In this document: positions 50,661-62,700 of the stretch, in pieces
Layout: the number at the start of each line of letters is the position of its first letter
How positions within the stretch are numbered: position 1 is the stretch's first letter
DNA from: Glandiceps talaboti
Lineage: Eukaryota > Hemichordata > Enteropneusta > Spengelidae
NCBI RefSeq assembly: GCF_964340395.1
Contig: NC_135556.1
Coordinates: 22,521,723 to 22,585,722 of the forward strand
Length of the DNA: 64,000 nucleotides
Reading direction: 5' to 3'
Position numbers and translations under genes: made by a program
The notes under the pieces: generated by a model
Database searches by the model: none
What the model saw: only the letters and a program-made list of their open reading frames with translations
Told to the model about the DNA's origin: nothing

Positions 50661-50820
50661 CTAAGGATGGTGAACTGGTAAAATCTACTGGGCAAGCTTC
50701 GCTGTCATTTTACTGAGGTTTCCAAACAATATTGTGGTAGATCGTAATAGAAAACTGTGTTACTTTTACTATTTTTCCCCTTTCTGTTACCATGGTACCC
50801 TAACTTATGCAAAAACTGTG
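50661..50820 (+). mobile_element. MITE-like dispersed repeat, CAGTG family, copy 4 (divergent)
   Basis: Carries CTGGTAAAATCTACTGGG, GTCATTTTACTGAGGTTTCC, TTTTTCCCCTTTCTGTTACC and the terminal GCAAAAACTGTG in family order. It is diverged at both ends. Confidence 0.55.
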
Positions 50821-51296
50821 ATTTTACTATAGAAATCAGTGAAAGTATTTTGGGGAATCACAAAATGGCTGAGAAAGTCTAGTTGTGTCATACATGCCAA
50901 GTTGTATAAATTTACAAGCACTGTGTCTTGTCTTGTAAATCACACATGGATACCAGTATGTACAGATGTACAGAGTTTCAGTGGGATAATCATGACTATA
51001 TACACATGTACATGTCCTCGTGTTTTCAATTTGGGTCCTACTAATGATGAATGTGTTTGCCACATTTCAAAAAATCAAAAGAATGTACATGTAGAAATTT
51101 GTAATACAGATGCGTGTGTAAATTTTCACTGATAAAGGCCTGTTCAATTATTGCATCGATTTATACTTTTCATTTCTATCTGCATCGATCACCTCCACCC
51201 CACAATCTTAAAATCTGAGTGCGTGTTAGCAAAACCTTTGAATTCATTGTACATTACATGTAAATTTGTATTGTACATGTATTGTATTTCTATATT

Positions 51297-51312
51297 GGGG
51301 GGGGGGGGGGGG
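51297..51312. repeat. poly-G homopolymer run
   Basis: About 16 consecutive G. Confidence 0.9.
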
Positions 51313-52184
51313 AGGCTAACTATGGAGTTACTTCATCATTACACCTTGAAATTCATGGTGCTGCTTCTTCATTACAAAAAAATGACAGACAATTCCAGAT
51401 TTTACTTGCAGATGAAACTGAGTTTTCCTAATTTTTGGCACCATCCACTGTTAGTTATATCTCTAGACTCTGTTCCTGAACTGAAAACAGTAGTTATAAT
51501 TTTTTGTCATTTATGTTGATAATTGCTTCTGGCAAAATACACCAAACTGTTTACATGATGTGGTTCAACCATCCCAATTGACTAACTTCTCTACTTACTT
51601 GCATCGTCAAAAATACTATGGCTTGATGTCCATATGTAAATAATCATAAAAAGATAAGTTATTTATTTATATGTTGTAGTGTTTTTAGGCATCAACTCAT
51701 CACATATTTCAGCAAGTACAACAACACAAATGAGTTGAAAAACGTTTACACAAAAAAATAGTTTATTTACAGCTACTGGAAGAAATGATATCGTGCTGCA
51801 GTATTGGGCAATCAGAGAAACTGATGGCCCACATGTCATGTTAGTCAAGGTAAATATGTACAGTTGAGATGGTTAATCAATGACAACTATTTCATGTCAG
51901 AGTGCATGTCACAGTGGAAGGACAAAATAAATGTATAAATATATATATATATATTGAAGTACATTGTAAATTCTGATCTGCTGTGGGTGTCAAAAAGTTA
52001 TGAAAACCGTTATGTTGCATCAGTGTCTTCAACCGCTTACCACATGTGTAGCTACATACACCATGTCAGTGCCATCTTGGTATACTATAATGTAGGCATT
52101 CATATGCTGTTATCATTCGTCATGTATTTCATATCTTATCTGTACATTATTTGACAACTCTGTCAGTCTCTACGTAGATCCCCT

Positions 52185-52314
52185 AATTCCTCTTGTCATC
52201 ATCATTACCATCCTTACCATATCTGTCATAGTTATCCCCCTCCACTTCCTCCTCCCCCTCCTCATCTTCATCATTCTCCTCCTCCTCCTCCTCCTCCTCC
52301 TCCTCCTCCTCCTC

Positions 52315-52390
<76 letters not shown>

Positions 52391-52438
52391 CCATCACCAT
52401 CGTCACCATCGTCGTCATCATCTTCATCATCGTCATCA
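52185..52438. repeat. (TCC)n-(ATC)n microsatellite
   Basis: A pure (CTC)n block at about 52274-52313 is followed by (ATC)n at about 52317-52390, then ATC/GTC variants to the border of the fold-back element. On the minus strand it produces poly-Asp/poly-Glu, poly-Met and poly-Arg frames (52170-52470) that are artefacts of the repeat. Confidence 0.95.
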
Positions 52439-53944
52439 TATGGAAAGCCGGTTGGGACCATCGTCGTCAACGCTACATTGCATAGAAAAAGCCTATCAAA
52501 GTCGTCATCGTCATCGGCTGTTGTCGACGATAAAACTAGCTACACACGCCAATGTGGACCTTCATCGTCGTCGTCATCACCATCACCATGCATGCAAAAG
52601 TTTTCGTCATCGTTGGCCAAGTATGCGACATCATCGTTGATGCCTTTTAAGAAGTCGTCATCGTCGATGGCCTAAAAATACTAAAAATAGCCTATATGCG
52701 ACACCATCGATGGTGAAAAAACGCACATGCGTAGAAGGTGCCTTTTAAAAATATTGTTGTCGTTTGCAACTTTGCAACATGCATCGTCGTTGGCCGAGGG
52801 CGACGATGACAACAAGAAGTGCATGCACCAATGGCACTCGGACAAAACAGCGTCAACAGCTAGCGCTGAGGACATAAATGCAACACTTTTATCTTGTTTA
52901 TTTCCGGCTGTTTATACTCATAGCTTGTATTTTCAAAGAATCTAATCACAGGGTGGGTTGTATTCATGACTGACATTTCTAACCCCATGCCTTGAACTCG
53001 GCAGTGTTCAGTATTTATCATGTCAAGTTGTCATAATGTGTAGGAACATAAATTTAGCATAAAAATATTTTTCTCAAACGGGCTGCAAATAAAATGTAAT
53101 ATCAGACACACATACCGTCATAGTCCCACATTTAAAACTGTCGGGTGAAATTAGAGAGCAAGAAAAAATCGTTTATTTTACTACACGTTTATTTACACTT
53201 AAAACGTTACGTGTCTGATATTATATTTTATTTGTAGCCCTGTTTGAGAAAAATATTTTTAGCGAAACACAAGTAGGAAAACCAAAACTACACCCAAGGG
53301 ATCATCAAAATATCATAATGATTATGATGACTACATCTCAAAATGACATGCTAAATTTATTTCCCTACACACTATGACAACTTGACATGATAAATACTGA
53401 ACACTGCCGAGTTCCAGGCATGGGGTTAGAAATGTCAGTCATGAATACAACCCAGATTCTTTGAAAATACAAGCTATGAGTATAAACAGCCGGAAATAAA
53501 CACGATAAAAGTGTTGCATTTACGTCCTCAACGCTAGCTGTTGACGCTGTTTTGTCCGAGTGCCATTGGTGCAAGCACTTCTTGTTGTCATCGTCGCCCT
53601 CGGCCAACGACGATGCATGTTGCAAGGTTGCCAACGACAACAACTTTTTTAAAAGGCATCTTCTGCGCATGTGCATTTTTCAACATCGATGGTGTCGCAT
53701 AGTATATTAGGCCATCGACGATGACGAACTTGTTACAAGGCATCAACGATGATGTCGCATACTTGGCCAACGATGACGAAAACTTTTGTATGCATGGTGA
53801 TGGTGATGACGACGACGATGAAGGTCCACATTGGCGTGTGTAGCTAGTTTTATCGTCGACAACAGCCGATGACGACGACGACTTTGATAGGCTTTTTCTA
53901 TGCAATGTAGCGTTGTCGACGATGGTCCCAACCGGCTTTCCATA
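52439..53944. mobile_element. 1.5-kb fold-back (giant inverted repeat) element inserted in an ATC microsatellite
   Basis: The left arm, about 52439-53109, and the right arm, about 53211-53944, are inverted copies of one another, roughly 95% alike by eye, around a 101-bp unpaired centre (53110-53210). The termini are TATGGAAAGCCGGTTGGGAC and its exact inverse. The outer parts of both arms are rich in ATCGTC/GACGAT words and small nested palindromes such as CCATCGATGG. The inner parts are AT-rich. The right arm holds about 86 bp (about 53263-53348) absent from the left. No frame longer than 105 codons exists, and matching Ser-rich frames on opposite strands simply mirror the arms, so no transposase is encoded. 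ATC repeats flank both sides in the same orientation, so they belong to the target, not to the inverted repeat; the duplication length cannot be read. High CpG content in a CpG-poor region suggests recent arrival. Confidence 0.85.
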
Positions 53945-53945
53945 T

Positions 53946-53977
53946 CATCATCATCAACATCATCATCGTCATCATCC

Positions 53978-54022
<45 letters not shown>

Positions 54023-54030
54023 CCATCCTT
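53946..54030. repeat. (ATC)n microsatellite, right flank of the fold-back element
   Basis: ATC repeats with ATCGTC and ACC variants continue in the same orientation as the tract left of the element. This is consistent with a single microsatellite split by the insertion. Confidence 0.95.
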
Positions 54031-54034
54031 GTCA

Positions 54035-55478
54035 TCAACACAATCATAATCAAATTGTTTACATTCTCTCTGTTATGAGCACAATAACTTCTATAATAGG
54101 ATAGGTTAAATTATTTACTGTTTTCTCAATAGATAGACCTACTAAATGTTCAAGTTTTACATGTGTATCTAGAGTACTTTGCCTAGAAATCTGCCATATT
54201 TAGATAATAATATTTGTGTACAGGTACTGGTATTTGTAAGTGATGAGCGTGATGGACTTGACATTTTGGAATGTTAGTAGGTTGGCTGTGTACTTCATAA
54301 AGAGCTGATGAAAAATGCAATAAAAAGTGTCAGTGGTACTTCTTAGCCTTGACCTTCCAAATGATACCATATTCAGGCAAAATATGGTTGTTCAAGTTTC
54401 AAATTTAATGTTGCAGCCCGAGGCATTCTTGTTCAGTAGCTATAAATCGTGAATGCTGTGACCTGGTGTTGTTGATGATAGTGGCTGGTATGTGGAACTG
54501 TTAGTGTATACAAACCTTCCTTCTTGAAAAAAAAGTAATCTATGTTTAAAAAACCCTAAAGAGTACTGGAAGTACTGAAAACAAAGAGAATTTCTGAAAG
54601 GAGATGCTTTTTTTCCCAAGATGTTCCCAGAGAACTGCAGATTTTATTTATACCAGTTTTAGTTTTGCAACAATGAGTTTATCATGCCTCCATATGTCAA
54701 ATTTGTCGGTTGATGTCAGTTAACTGTGCTGAATGGTTGGTATGTCCTTACAGAACACTGCATTATACATTACACATTTAATAGTAACAGTAATGACCAA
54801 GTCAATGAAATAGTAAATGGTCTATATAAACTTTACTGCATTTACATCTTATATTTTTAATGGCTAATTTGTATCGACAGAGCTACTGGAATGCTGACAG
54901 TAGTAAATATCAAGATTTTAGTATGTATTAAAGATATATCTTGTTAATGTTATACATGTAGTTTGGCAAAATAGAATATTGTAGGTATTTTTCCTCTTTC
55001 TCCCAACTTGTACTTAGTTGTGTACTTGTAAACAAATCCCCCCTAGGGAGAAAGAGGATTTTAATAAGCATCTGACAGTAGTAATGTATACAATTGAATT
55101 GAATAATATAATGTATGAGTTGACCAAATTTTTTTTCTGTTTTACTTCGGAAAATCACTTACACATGTTGCAAAGTCCTACACCAAGATTAGGGTACATT
55201 TTGACACGCAAAGTTGTGATAGAATGTAAAAGTATAACTGAGCAACTGACAAAAATAGTCAACGAAGTGAAATGTACTGGTCTACTTACAAAGATCTACA
55301 TGTACATGTACTAGCATATACTTCATACATGTTATGTCCTACAACTTACATATATATACACAATCCTACAACTAGTACAAGCCTCTGGCCTTGGCTTAAT
55401 TTGGCATGGTGTCAAATGCCAGCCAACATGAATGGACTGGCTACTACTTCCCCATTGCCGTAAACCACAGGTCGCTTT
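54035..55478. other. non-coding AT-rich DNA
   Basis: Nothing recognised. Overlapping frames of up to 98 codons at 54928-55314 on both strands are chance-sized. Confidence 0.5.
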
Positions 55479-55480
55479 TT

Positions 55481-55552
55481 GGCACCATCCAAATTAACAT
55501 GCTTATATTTTGTTGTGTCAGCAGAAATATGAGTTCTGGCTTGCGAGAATGC
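55481..55552 (+). repeat. dispersed repeat, GGCACCATCC...GGCTTGCGAGAATG family, copy 3
   Basis: Starts GGCACCATCCAAATTAACAT and ends GAGTTCTGGCTTGCGAGAATG. It is the shortest and cleanest form of the family; the other copies are at 16415-16473 and 46424-46543. Confidence 0.7.
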
Positions 55553-56040
55553 TACTTTTGAAATTGTTATCATTAAGTAAACAAAGTGTAATAATGAAGC
55601 GGCTATAATTAAGAAATATACATAATTTCTAACATTGTCGAAATCAGGTGATGAATATATATGGTAGTCTCAAAACTTCAGAACAGTCATACAAGTTATT
55701 GAAATGGTTTCAGAATAGTGAATGAACTCTGATGTTTCCATAGTTATTTTAAAATTTTAAAATACGTTTTGAAAATTTTCTTTGGCCATTAAAAAGTAGT
55801 GTATTGGAAGTGAGTCCTTAGAGATATCATTATGTCAACATCAGATACATGTAGTCCATTTGTATACTAGCTTGGTATTGTTCATCTGAAAAGTCCATCA
55901 GGCCAGACTAATTCTTGTGAGCTTGTGTAAGTTTTGCGTTCTTTGGAGAAAGAGTGATTGCAATGCGGCAATGTCCATCACAATATCTTATGCTTTATGA
56001 TGATGTATTGTATATACTAGTATACTCTTCATCACATAGC

Positions 56041-56170
56041 ATTATTATGACAGAGGACTTTATAGTAGTACTAGTAGCACCTCCGGGGATGTAGTTTGAA
56101 AGACATACATCACATTATTACGGCAGAGGATTTAGCACTAACACCTTCTGGGATGTAGTTTGAAAGGCAC
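56041..56170. repeat. imperfect 73-bp tandem duplication
   Basis: ATTATTAyGrCAGAGGAyTT...CCTyCkGGGATGTAGTTTGAAAG occurs at 56041-56111 and again from 56114, with several substitutions and a small deletion in the second copy. Confidence 0.75.
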
Positions 56171-56174
56171 CTTA

Positions 56175-59100
56175 TTGAGAACTATAAATATTATAGACAG
56201 TGTGACCAAATCTGGCTGCAGAGTATTATCATGAATATAAAGTCTTCACTGTATAGAGTTAGTAGGCATATGGTATGTAAATGATGTAGTATTGAGGTTG
56301 TAAAACTGAGTTGGCATTCTGGGTACACATCTGACCAGGTAAAATAAATCATGATGATCACACCTTCTGCATAATGTAACCCATGCATGCTGTTCATCAT
56401 TAAGTCCCAGTGTGTCTACTATAATCTATTCCTGTGAATTACTTTCCAGTACATCACAAATGTCAAGGTCAGTTGAAATATGATTGATTAATTAATTGGT
56501 TATTTTATCTGTTGTCATTGCCTGGTTGAAACTGTTTATGTTGTCGTTGTGGAGATGCTGTTTAGAGCATCTTCAGGTTTTCTTAGCCCTTCCTCCCTGT
56601 TTTATGTATGTATGTATGAGTAATACATGAAGCTTAGTCATCCTATACGTGTATCAGGTCAAGTTGTACACACAATACTACATTCAAACTAGTACATGTA
56701 CGTTGATATGTGAATTTAAAGGGGAGATGTCAGTATTAGGATTCTATCTGATGCTGTATATTTCAAAATGGTAAATGTAAATTTAACTCGTTTGTAAATA
56801 AACTTGAACATGTACATGTATTTCTGTAAATAAATTCAGTATGCAGTGAACAGGCACTGATATTGATAGTCTATGTTTCTTTCATATTATATTGTAAAGG
56901 TTGTAGAATCCAGTTAGTAGAAATACTAAGTGTGGTTGATAATTTATCTTTACATTTTATCATTTTTTAACTTTTTTTTTTTTGAAGAAAAAATGGTTGG
57001 AAATACATGTACATGTAAGTCATACCTACTTATAGCCAGCATGCATCATACAACCCTCGGCAAAAATACTTGAATGTAAAATTTTACAATGAAATGGCTG
57101 ATTTTAACAGTTTTTATTCATCATTTATATGTAAAACTAGCATTGTTGATGTCATATTTAAGATTTTATGTCTCGTGTCTAAATGTACATATACATTTGT
57201 ATAACAAATACTTGATATACATTTGTATTCTATAAGCAAAATTCTGGTTTACAGAGGAAATACTACCCTACTGAATATTTAGTGTGCTTTCAACATCAGA
57301 GAACACTATTGCCATGCCATCACTTTATGAGTGTACATTGTATATATTTTATGGATTGTATTGAACAGGACAAGTTGATGACAATGTATGTCTATCACTA
57401 AGTATATAGTTTCAATAACAGATGTTAAAATAGTAAAAATCCTGTCCTCAGTTGGACTGTTAATTTATCTTCTTTGGATATCCATATCACAGCTTGTAAT
57501 TAAACTGCACAAGAAATAACACAGACTAGAACATTGTGAAATCAAAACCAGTGTACATTTGTAGCTACAGAATCATGGAACCACAGTCTATAAAAAATAT
57601 GACGAGTGTGATGACATTTATTGTTCATATGCATATTGTATCACACATTAAGCATCCTAAAGGTCCATATAAAATGGAAATAAAATGGTCTTAGCATCGC
57701 AGTTCTTGTTTTGTATACGCAATAAAAAGCCCCCAAATATGTCCAGTACATGTAGAGTCATCGACTTTGTGAATTAAATAGATAAATTTTACCTGAGTTG
57801 AAATGATTTAATGAAGGATTTAGGGCCAAATTAGTTATTTCATGAAGTTATGGTCATCAAACTAGATTTCCTTATTCTGTGATGGGTTTACAAATCGATG
57901 CAAAATCTCTGACTCTGTGTAAATGGATACAAATGTATGATATAGTATAGAGACACTGGTATTTCAAGGAAATGATATCAAGAAAAAATCATGACATTTA
58001 TATTATGTGTGATATAGCATAATAAACCCTTTAAAATGAAAGTCTTGCTGTATTGGTCTAGATGCTATAAATGGAGTCTCAAATTATCTCTGACCCAAAG
58101 AAATATCTTGAGATTTGATGGACAGATAGCACTTACATGTAGACTATGCCGTACAGTATACTATAATTAGTGAAACATCTAGCTACTCTTCATTGCATCA
58201 TATGTAGCAGCACACTTTTCCATTCATAGATGTAAAACATCCAAAACCACTCTATAAACCCAAAATTTAATATACAATGGTGTTGACAAGTACATATACT
58301 TTACAAAGCAGAAAATGAGAAATTTTGTGATGGGTATTGGAGGTTGCAACATTGAAACTCCCATTGAACAATAATGCAATGAATATTTGTGTACATCAAT
58401 GAGCATATATATGTAATGTATCAGTGTCTAATGGAAAGTGTCTTGTCACTCAGTTTAAAAATACAGCAACAGATGAAATACTGATACTAGTCTATAGATA
58501 TATGTGCATTTAAGAAATGCAACAGAAATACATTGATCATAAACCATGTCAGTAGAAATAGATATGAATTGTGAATATGTTCATGTATATACTTAACTTT
58601 AATATCAGCTTTAGAAGTGCAAAAGTAACAAATAATATACAAAATGTAGTCCTTTAATCAAAGTGGCCACATGAATGACAAATGGTAATTATTTTGGATT
58701 TTTAATTCATAAAACAACTACTATGTATTTATACTTGGAGAACAATATGAAACAGCATATACTGAATCCTTGTTTGTAACTCAAAAAATTGCAAAATGTT
58801 AAAAAAATGTTTAATATATTTGTTATTGTATGTACAATAACAAACTTTGTACACACTTTTTAGCATTTTGTAATTTATTGAGTTACAAACACAGACTTGG
58901 TATATGCTATTTCTCATTGTCTTTTCAAGTAGGAAAACATAGTAGAGTTGTCTTAAGAATTAAAAATCCAACATAAATACCCCATTTGTCATCCATATTG
59001 CCTCTTCAATTAGTATTTCAAATAACAATTCTTTGACAAAAGGCAAGGGATAATTCATGTGCCCAATGTGTACTGAAAAGTAGAATGATATACAGTCAAA

Positions 59101-59682
59101 TCAACGGTAAAGTACACATCAAAAGATCTAAGAATCGCGCATACTGAAAAAACTCAAAGACACACCCTGAAAGATGGAGTGGACTTTAGTTAGATGGTAG
59201 TGAAACTGAATGATCCATCTCGCAAACCAGAGCTGTTATTTCTTTCTGTGACTCTCAGCAGTGAACCTTGGACAGTGCCATAAAAAGAGGCTGTGGTTTT
59301 AATACGACAATGGAATGATCAGATGTCATTGGTTTATTCAGTTCATTGGGTTCTAATGTTCCAAGGTGGAAAATATTTTCTTTTCCTTTTTCAATCAGCT
59401 TTGCTTAAGAGATAATGAATCTCAAGTGAAGTCAGTGTATGTTGTTACAGAGTCACTGTAACATCTAACGGTAATTGAGTTCTCAGGATTATTATATATA
59501 TATTATTATGGGTTCCCATCCAAAATTAAGGTTACAGTGTAAGCAATGCAGGATATTTTTATTCTAAATTTCCTGATTAATTTTTACCAGGGATCTACAT
59601 GTAATATAGACACTGAATCGAAATACGAAGGTTACAAAATGACCATGAAATATGTGCATTGTAATGTATGATTCATTTGAAA
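56175..59682. other. intron upstream of the CAP-Gly exon, no exon recognised
   Basis: AT-rich, CpG-poor, with no frame above 69 codons and no identified repeats. A slightly GC-richer patch at 59215-59320 (CTCGCAAACCAGAGCTG, then CCATAAAAAGAGG) is not convincingly an exon or promoter. Confidence 0.5.
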
Positions 59683-59719
59683 TAACTAATGATATATTCT
59701 GTATCAAATTATCTTACAG
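59683..59719 (+). other. 3' splice site: branch point and acceptor of the large exon
   Basis: TAACTAAT at 59683-59690 matches the animal branch-point consensus about 30 bases upstream of the acceptor TTATCTTACAG (AG at 59718-59719). The pyrimidine tract is short but adequate. The acceptor sets the downstream reading frame to phase 0. Confidence 0.75.
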
Positions 59720-62700
59720 GCTTCAACTCAGATAGAAGGTCGTCTTCCTGCACGTAAATCCAGGAGATCTCTATTACCAACCCCAAGGACTATCCAACAC
59801 CAAGCCCAATCTCCGGAACCAGTATCTTTGAATTTCACCAAGGGATGCGAACAGTTTCAAATTGGTGACAGAGTCTGTATATCGGGTTGTAAGACTGGTA
59901 CTTTGAAATTCAAAGGAGCAACACAATTTGCAAAGGGTGAGTTGAATGGAGTTGAACTAGATGAACCAGCTGGTAAACACAATGGTACTGTGGATGGAGT
60001 TCAGTACTTTCAGTGTCCCGCCAAACATGGAATCTTTGTACCAAATCACAAAATACAACTGCTGAGTGCTGCTCAGAAATTAAAGGAGAACAAAGCCCCA
60101 GAAGAGTGTGGTACAAGTACGGCTGGCATTCCAAGTCCTGTGGTACCAAAACATCATAAAATAGTTAAAGTTATAAAGCCTCAAGGCCAAAGTAAGCTTC
60201 CTTCTCCAAAGGTATCAAACACAACAACTGGTACAAGTCTTCCTAAATTCAACAGACCCAAAACTTTACCTACTTTGAATAAAAAGAAAGCAAGTACGTT
60301 GAAAACAACACAAGTTGGAACTTTCACCAAGGAAGGACGTAAAGTTGAAGTGTTTACATTGACGACATCTCAAACCTCACCACGCAAAACTTCAAGTCCT
60401 GAACGAGAAAACCAATCCAACAGTAAGTTGTTCCAATCACGAAAAGTTAGTCCTGTGCAAAATAAAGCTGTTTCACCAGGTTGGTCTGGAGCCAATGCCA
60501 ATCCCACCTCAACTGCCACAGTTACAAAACCAACAACTCGGTTACCCAAAATACGAGGGAGAAGGTCTTTCTTACCCAGAGTGAATTATTGTCATGATTC
60601 CACATTTACTACGGAAGACGGTGGAATCAAACTAATTTTACCTGATTCTTTGGATTCTGAGTCAAGTGATACCAGAAGCATTGACACTTTCAGTCTTGAA
60701 GACAGTGAAATACAGTCTACAACTCAAATTGACATTGCATTCAATAAGAACCCAGAAGCATTTCCTGAAAAAGATATACTGAATGGTGCTGCTGAATGCT
60801 TGAATGAAACTTTTGAAGTTCCTGTTGAAACAAATCTTATTCAAGATGATGAAGTTGTAAAGAATCTTGATGGAACTTTTACAGTGGACAGTTTGGAAGT
60901 CCAAATAACTCTGAATGAGACATTTGATAAACAAAACTCAACTTTTAATCTTGGTAGTGGTGTAGTTGAGTCAACAAACCACACCTTCTCAGGAGAAACT
61001 CCCCAAGACAGTGCTTCAGGTCCTTTTGATCTTGAGACGCTTCCAAAACCAGAACCAGGGACTCCAGATTTGAGTCTAATGTCATTTGCAGAAGAAGCCT
61101 TAGCTAAAAGCACTCCAGATCAGCTCCCAGTTGAAGACATAACAGATCAACCAGATTCCTCTCACTCTCAGGAACCTTCTAAACCTGACATATCAGTCAA
61201 CTCAGAAACGACAGACATATCAAAGAGATCTGTACACAGTCCAACATCCAACGTACTTGACAACTTGACTTCTGATAGCTTACTAAACCCAGACTTGCTA
61301 GTGGAGACTTTTAGTGAGGAAATTCCCCTACCAAAGAGTCTAGAAGTCTTTGAACAAGTGAGGGCTGCTGAGGAGAGAGTTTTAAGTGAAGCTATTGCAG
61401 CAGGGGAGTTGCAGTCTAAAGAAGAGTCTGCTACAGAGATAGCTAGTGCTACCAAAAGCCAACTTGTGAATCTGAATGATACACAAACCCTGATTCATGA
61501 CACTGGACAGAAAGTGGAAGAGGGAGACTCAGTACCGCTACAAAAAACGTCCAGTGTTCTTGGTAACCTGGATTTTACAGTGACTTCATCAACTCCATTT
61601 GGAAAACAACGGCATCAGAGTTTGATGGATGAACCAGCAGCAGTCAGTCCTATTGTAGAAGATAACAATATCTCTCAGTCAGAAGATGCTAAATTGTCTC
61701 TAAGGGAGAAAACAAAGTCAGGAAAAGCTAACATTTCTGCCACACCTGAAAAACTTACCGATATATGCTTGACTTTTGAAGATAGCATGGCCTTACCTGT
61801 TGATATCATTGAAAGTCATATTGCTCAACCTGAGCAACCAGATGAGAATGGTGTTGATCAGAATGGTCAAATTGAAAGCCATGGGAAGAAAATAGCCAAA
61901 GATGAATTGAAACTTGCACTAGGTGATCTTCTTGATGATGGAGAGGATTTGGAGCAGTCTGTTCCTGATAGTGATTGGGCTGCAGAAGGAGAACACACTT
62001 CCTCTACAGATTTTGGACATAGTAGAGAAGCTGATAAAGTAAACTCAGAGAATAGTGAAAGTATAGAAGTATCAATAACAGAAACAGACACCATATCAAC
62101 TAGTGAACAGTCACTACAGCATACCGATAGTCTTGAAGTTACTCTGTCAGAATCTTTTGAATTGAATGGTAATATTGAAAACCATGACAACACATTGACG
62201 GAATTGATTCCTGAATCCAAAGGTGATTCCAGTGCTTCTAGGCTAGACAGCGATCCACCACCAGAACTGCAGAATCTTTTAGATACTGAATCTACAGCTC
62301 AGTCAAAATTAGATAACGACATATCACCTCAAGGAGAAGTTGGAGAAGATGAACAGAGACCTCAGGGTGCTATTGTTGCTATGGAGATGAAATCAACAGA
62401 ACATGATACACAATCAAAAGACAAGGATGGAGTAGAGAAGATTACAGAAGCAATGGATGAAGAAATTAAAAAAGTACGAGAAGAATCAAAAGATGGAGAA
62501 AATAAAGGCATGAAGTTGGATGAATCTGAAGTGAAAACAGATGATGCCGTCTCCACAAAATCAAAGTCTAAAAAACAAGCCGCTTCCAAATCACCTACTG
62601 CTGAAATAAGTATGAATGGCACTGACAGAAATGTAACATCACCCCACAGAAGTGTATCAAGTACATCATCAAGAAGCAGCAGATTAAACTCTCCCACTGG

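Noticed and set aside
52170-52470. Minus-strand frames of 89 and 95 codons encoding poly-Met/Arg and poly-Asp/Glu
   Set aside because: They are translations of the (TCC)n-(ATC)n microsatellite.
52440-53943. Ser-rich and His-rich frames of 60-105 codons on both strands, matching each other
   Set aside because: They mirror the two arms of the fold-back element. ATCGTC-rich DNA gives such peptides, and there is no transposase or other domain.
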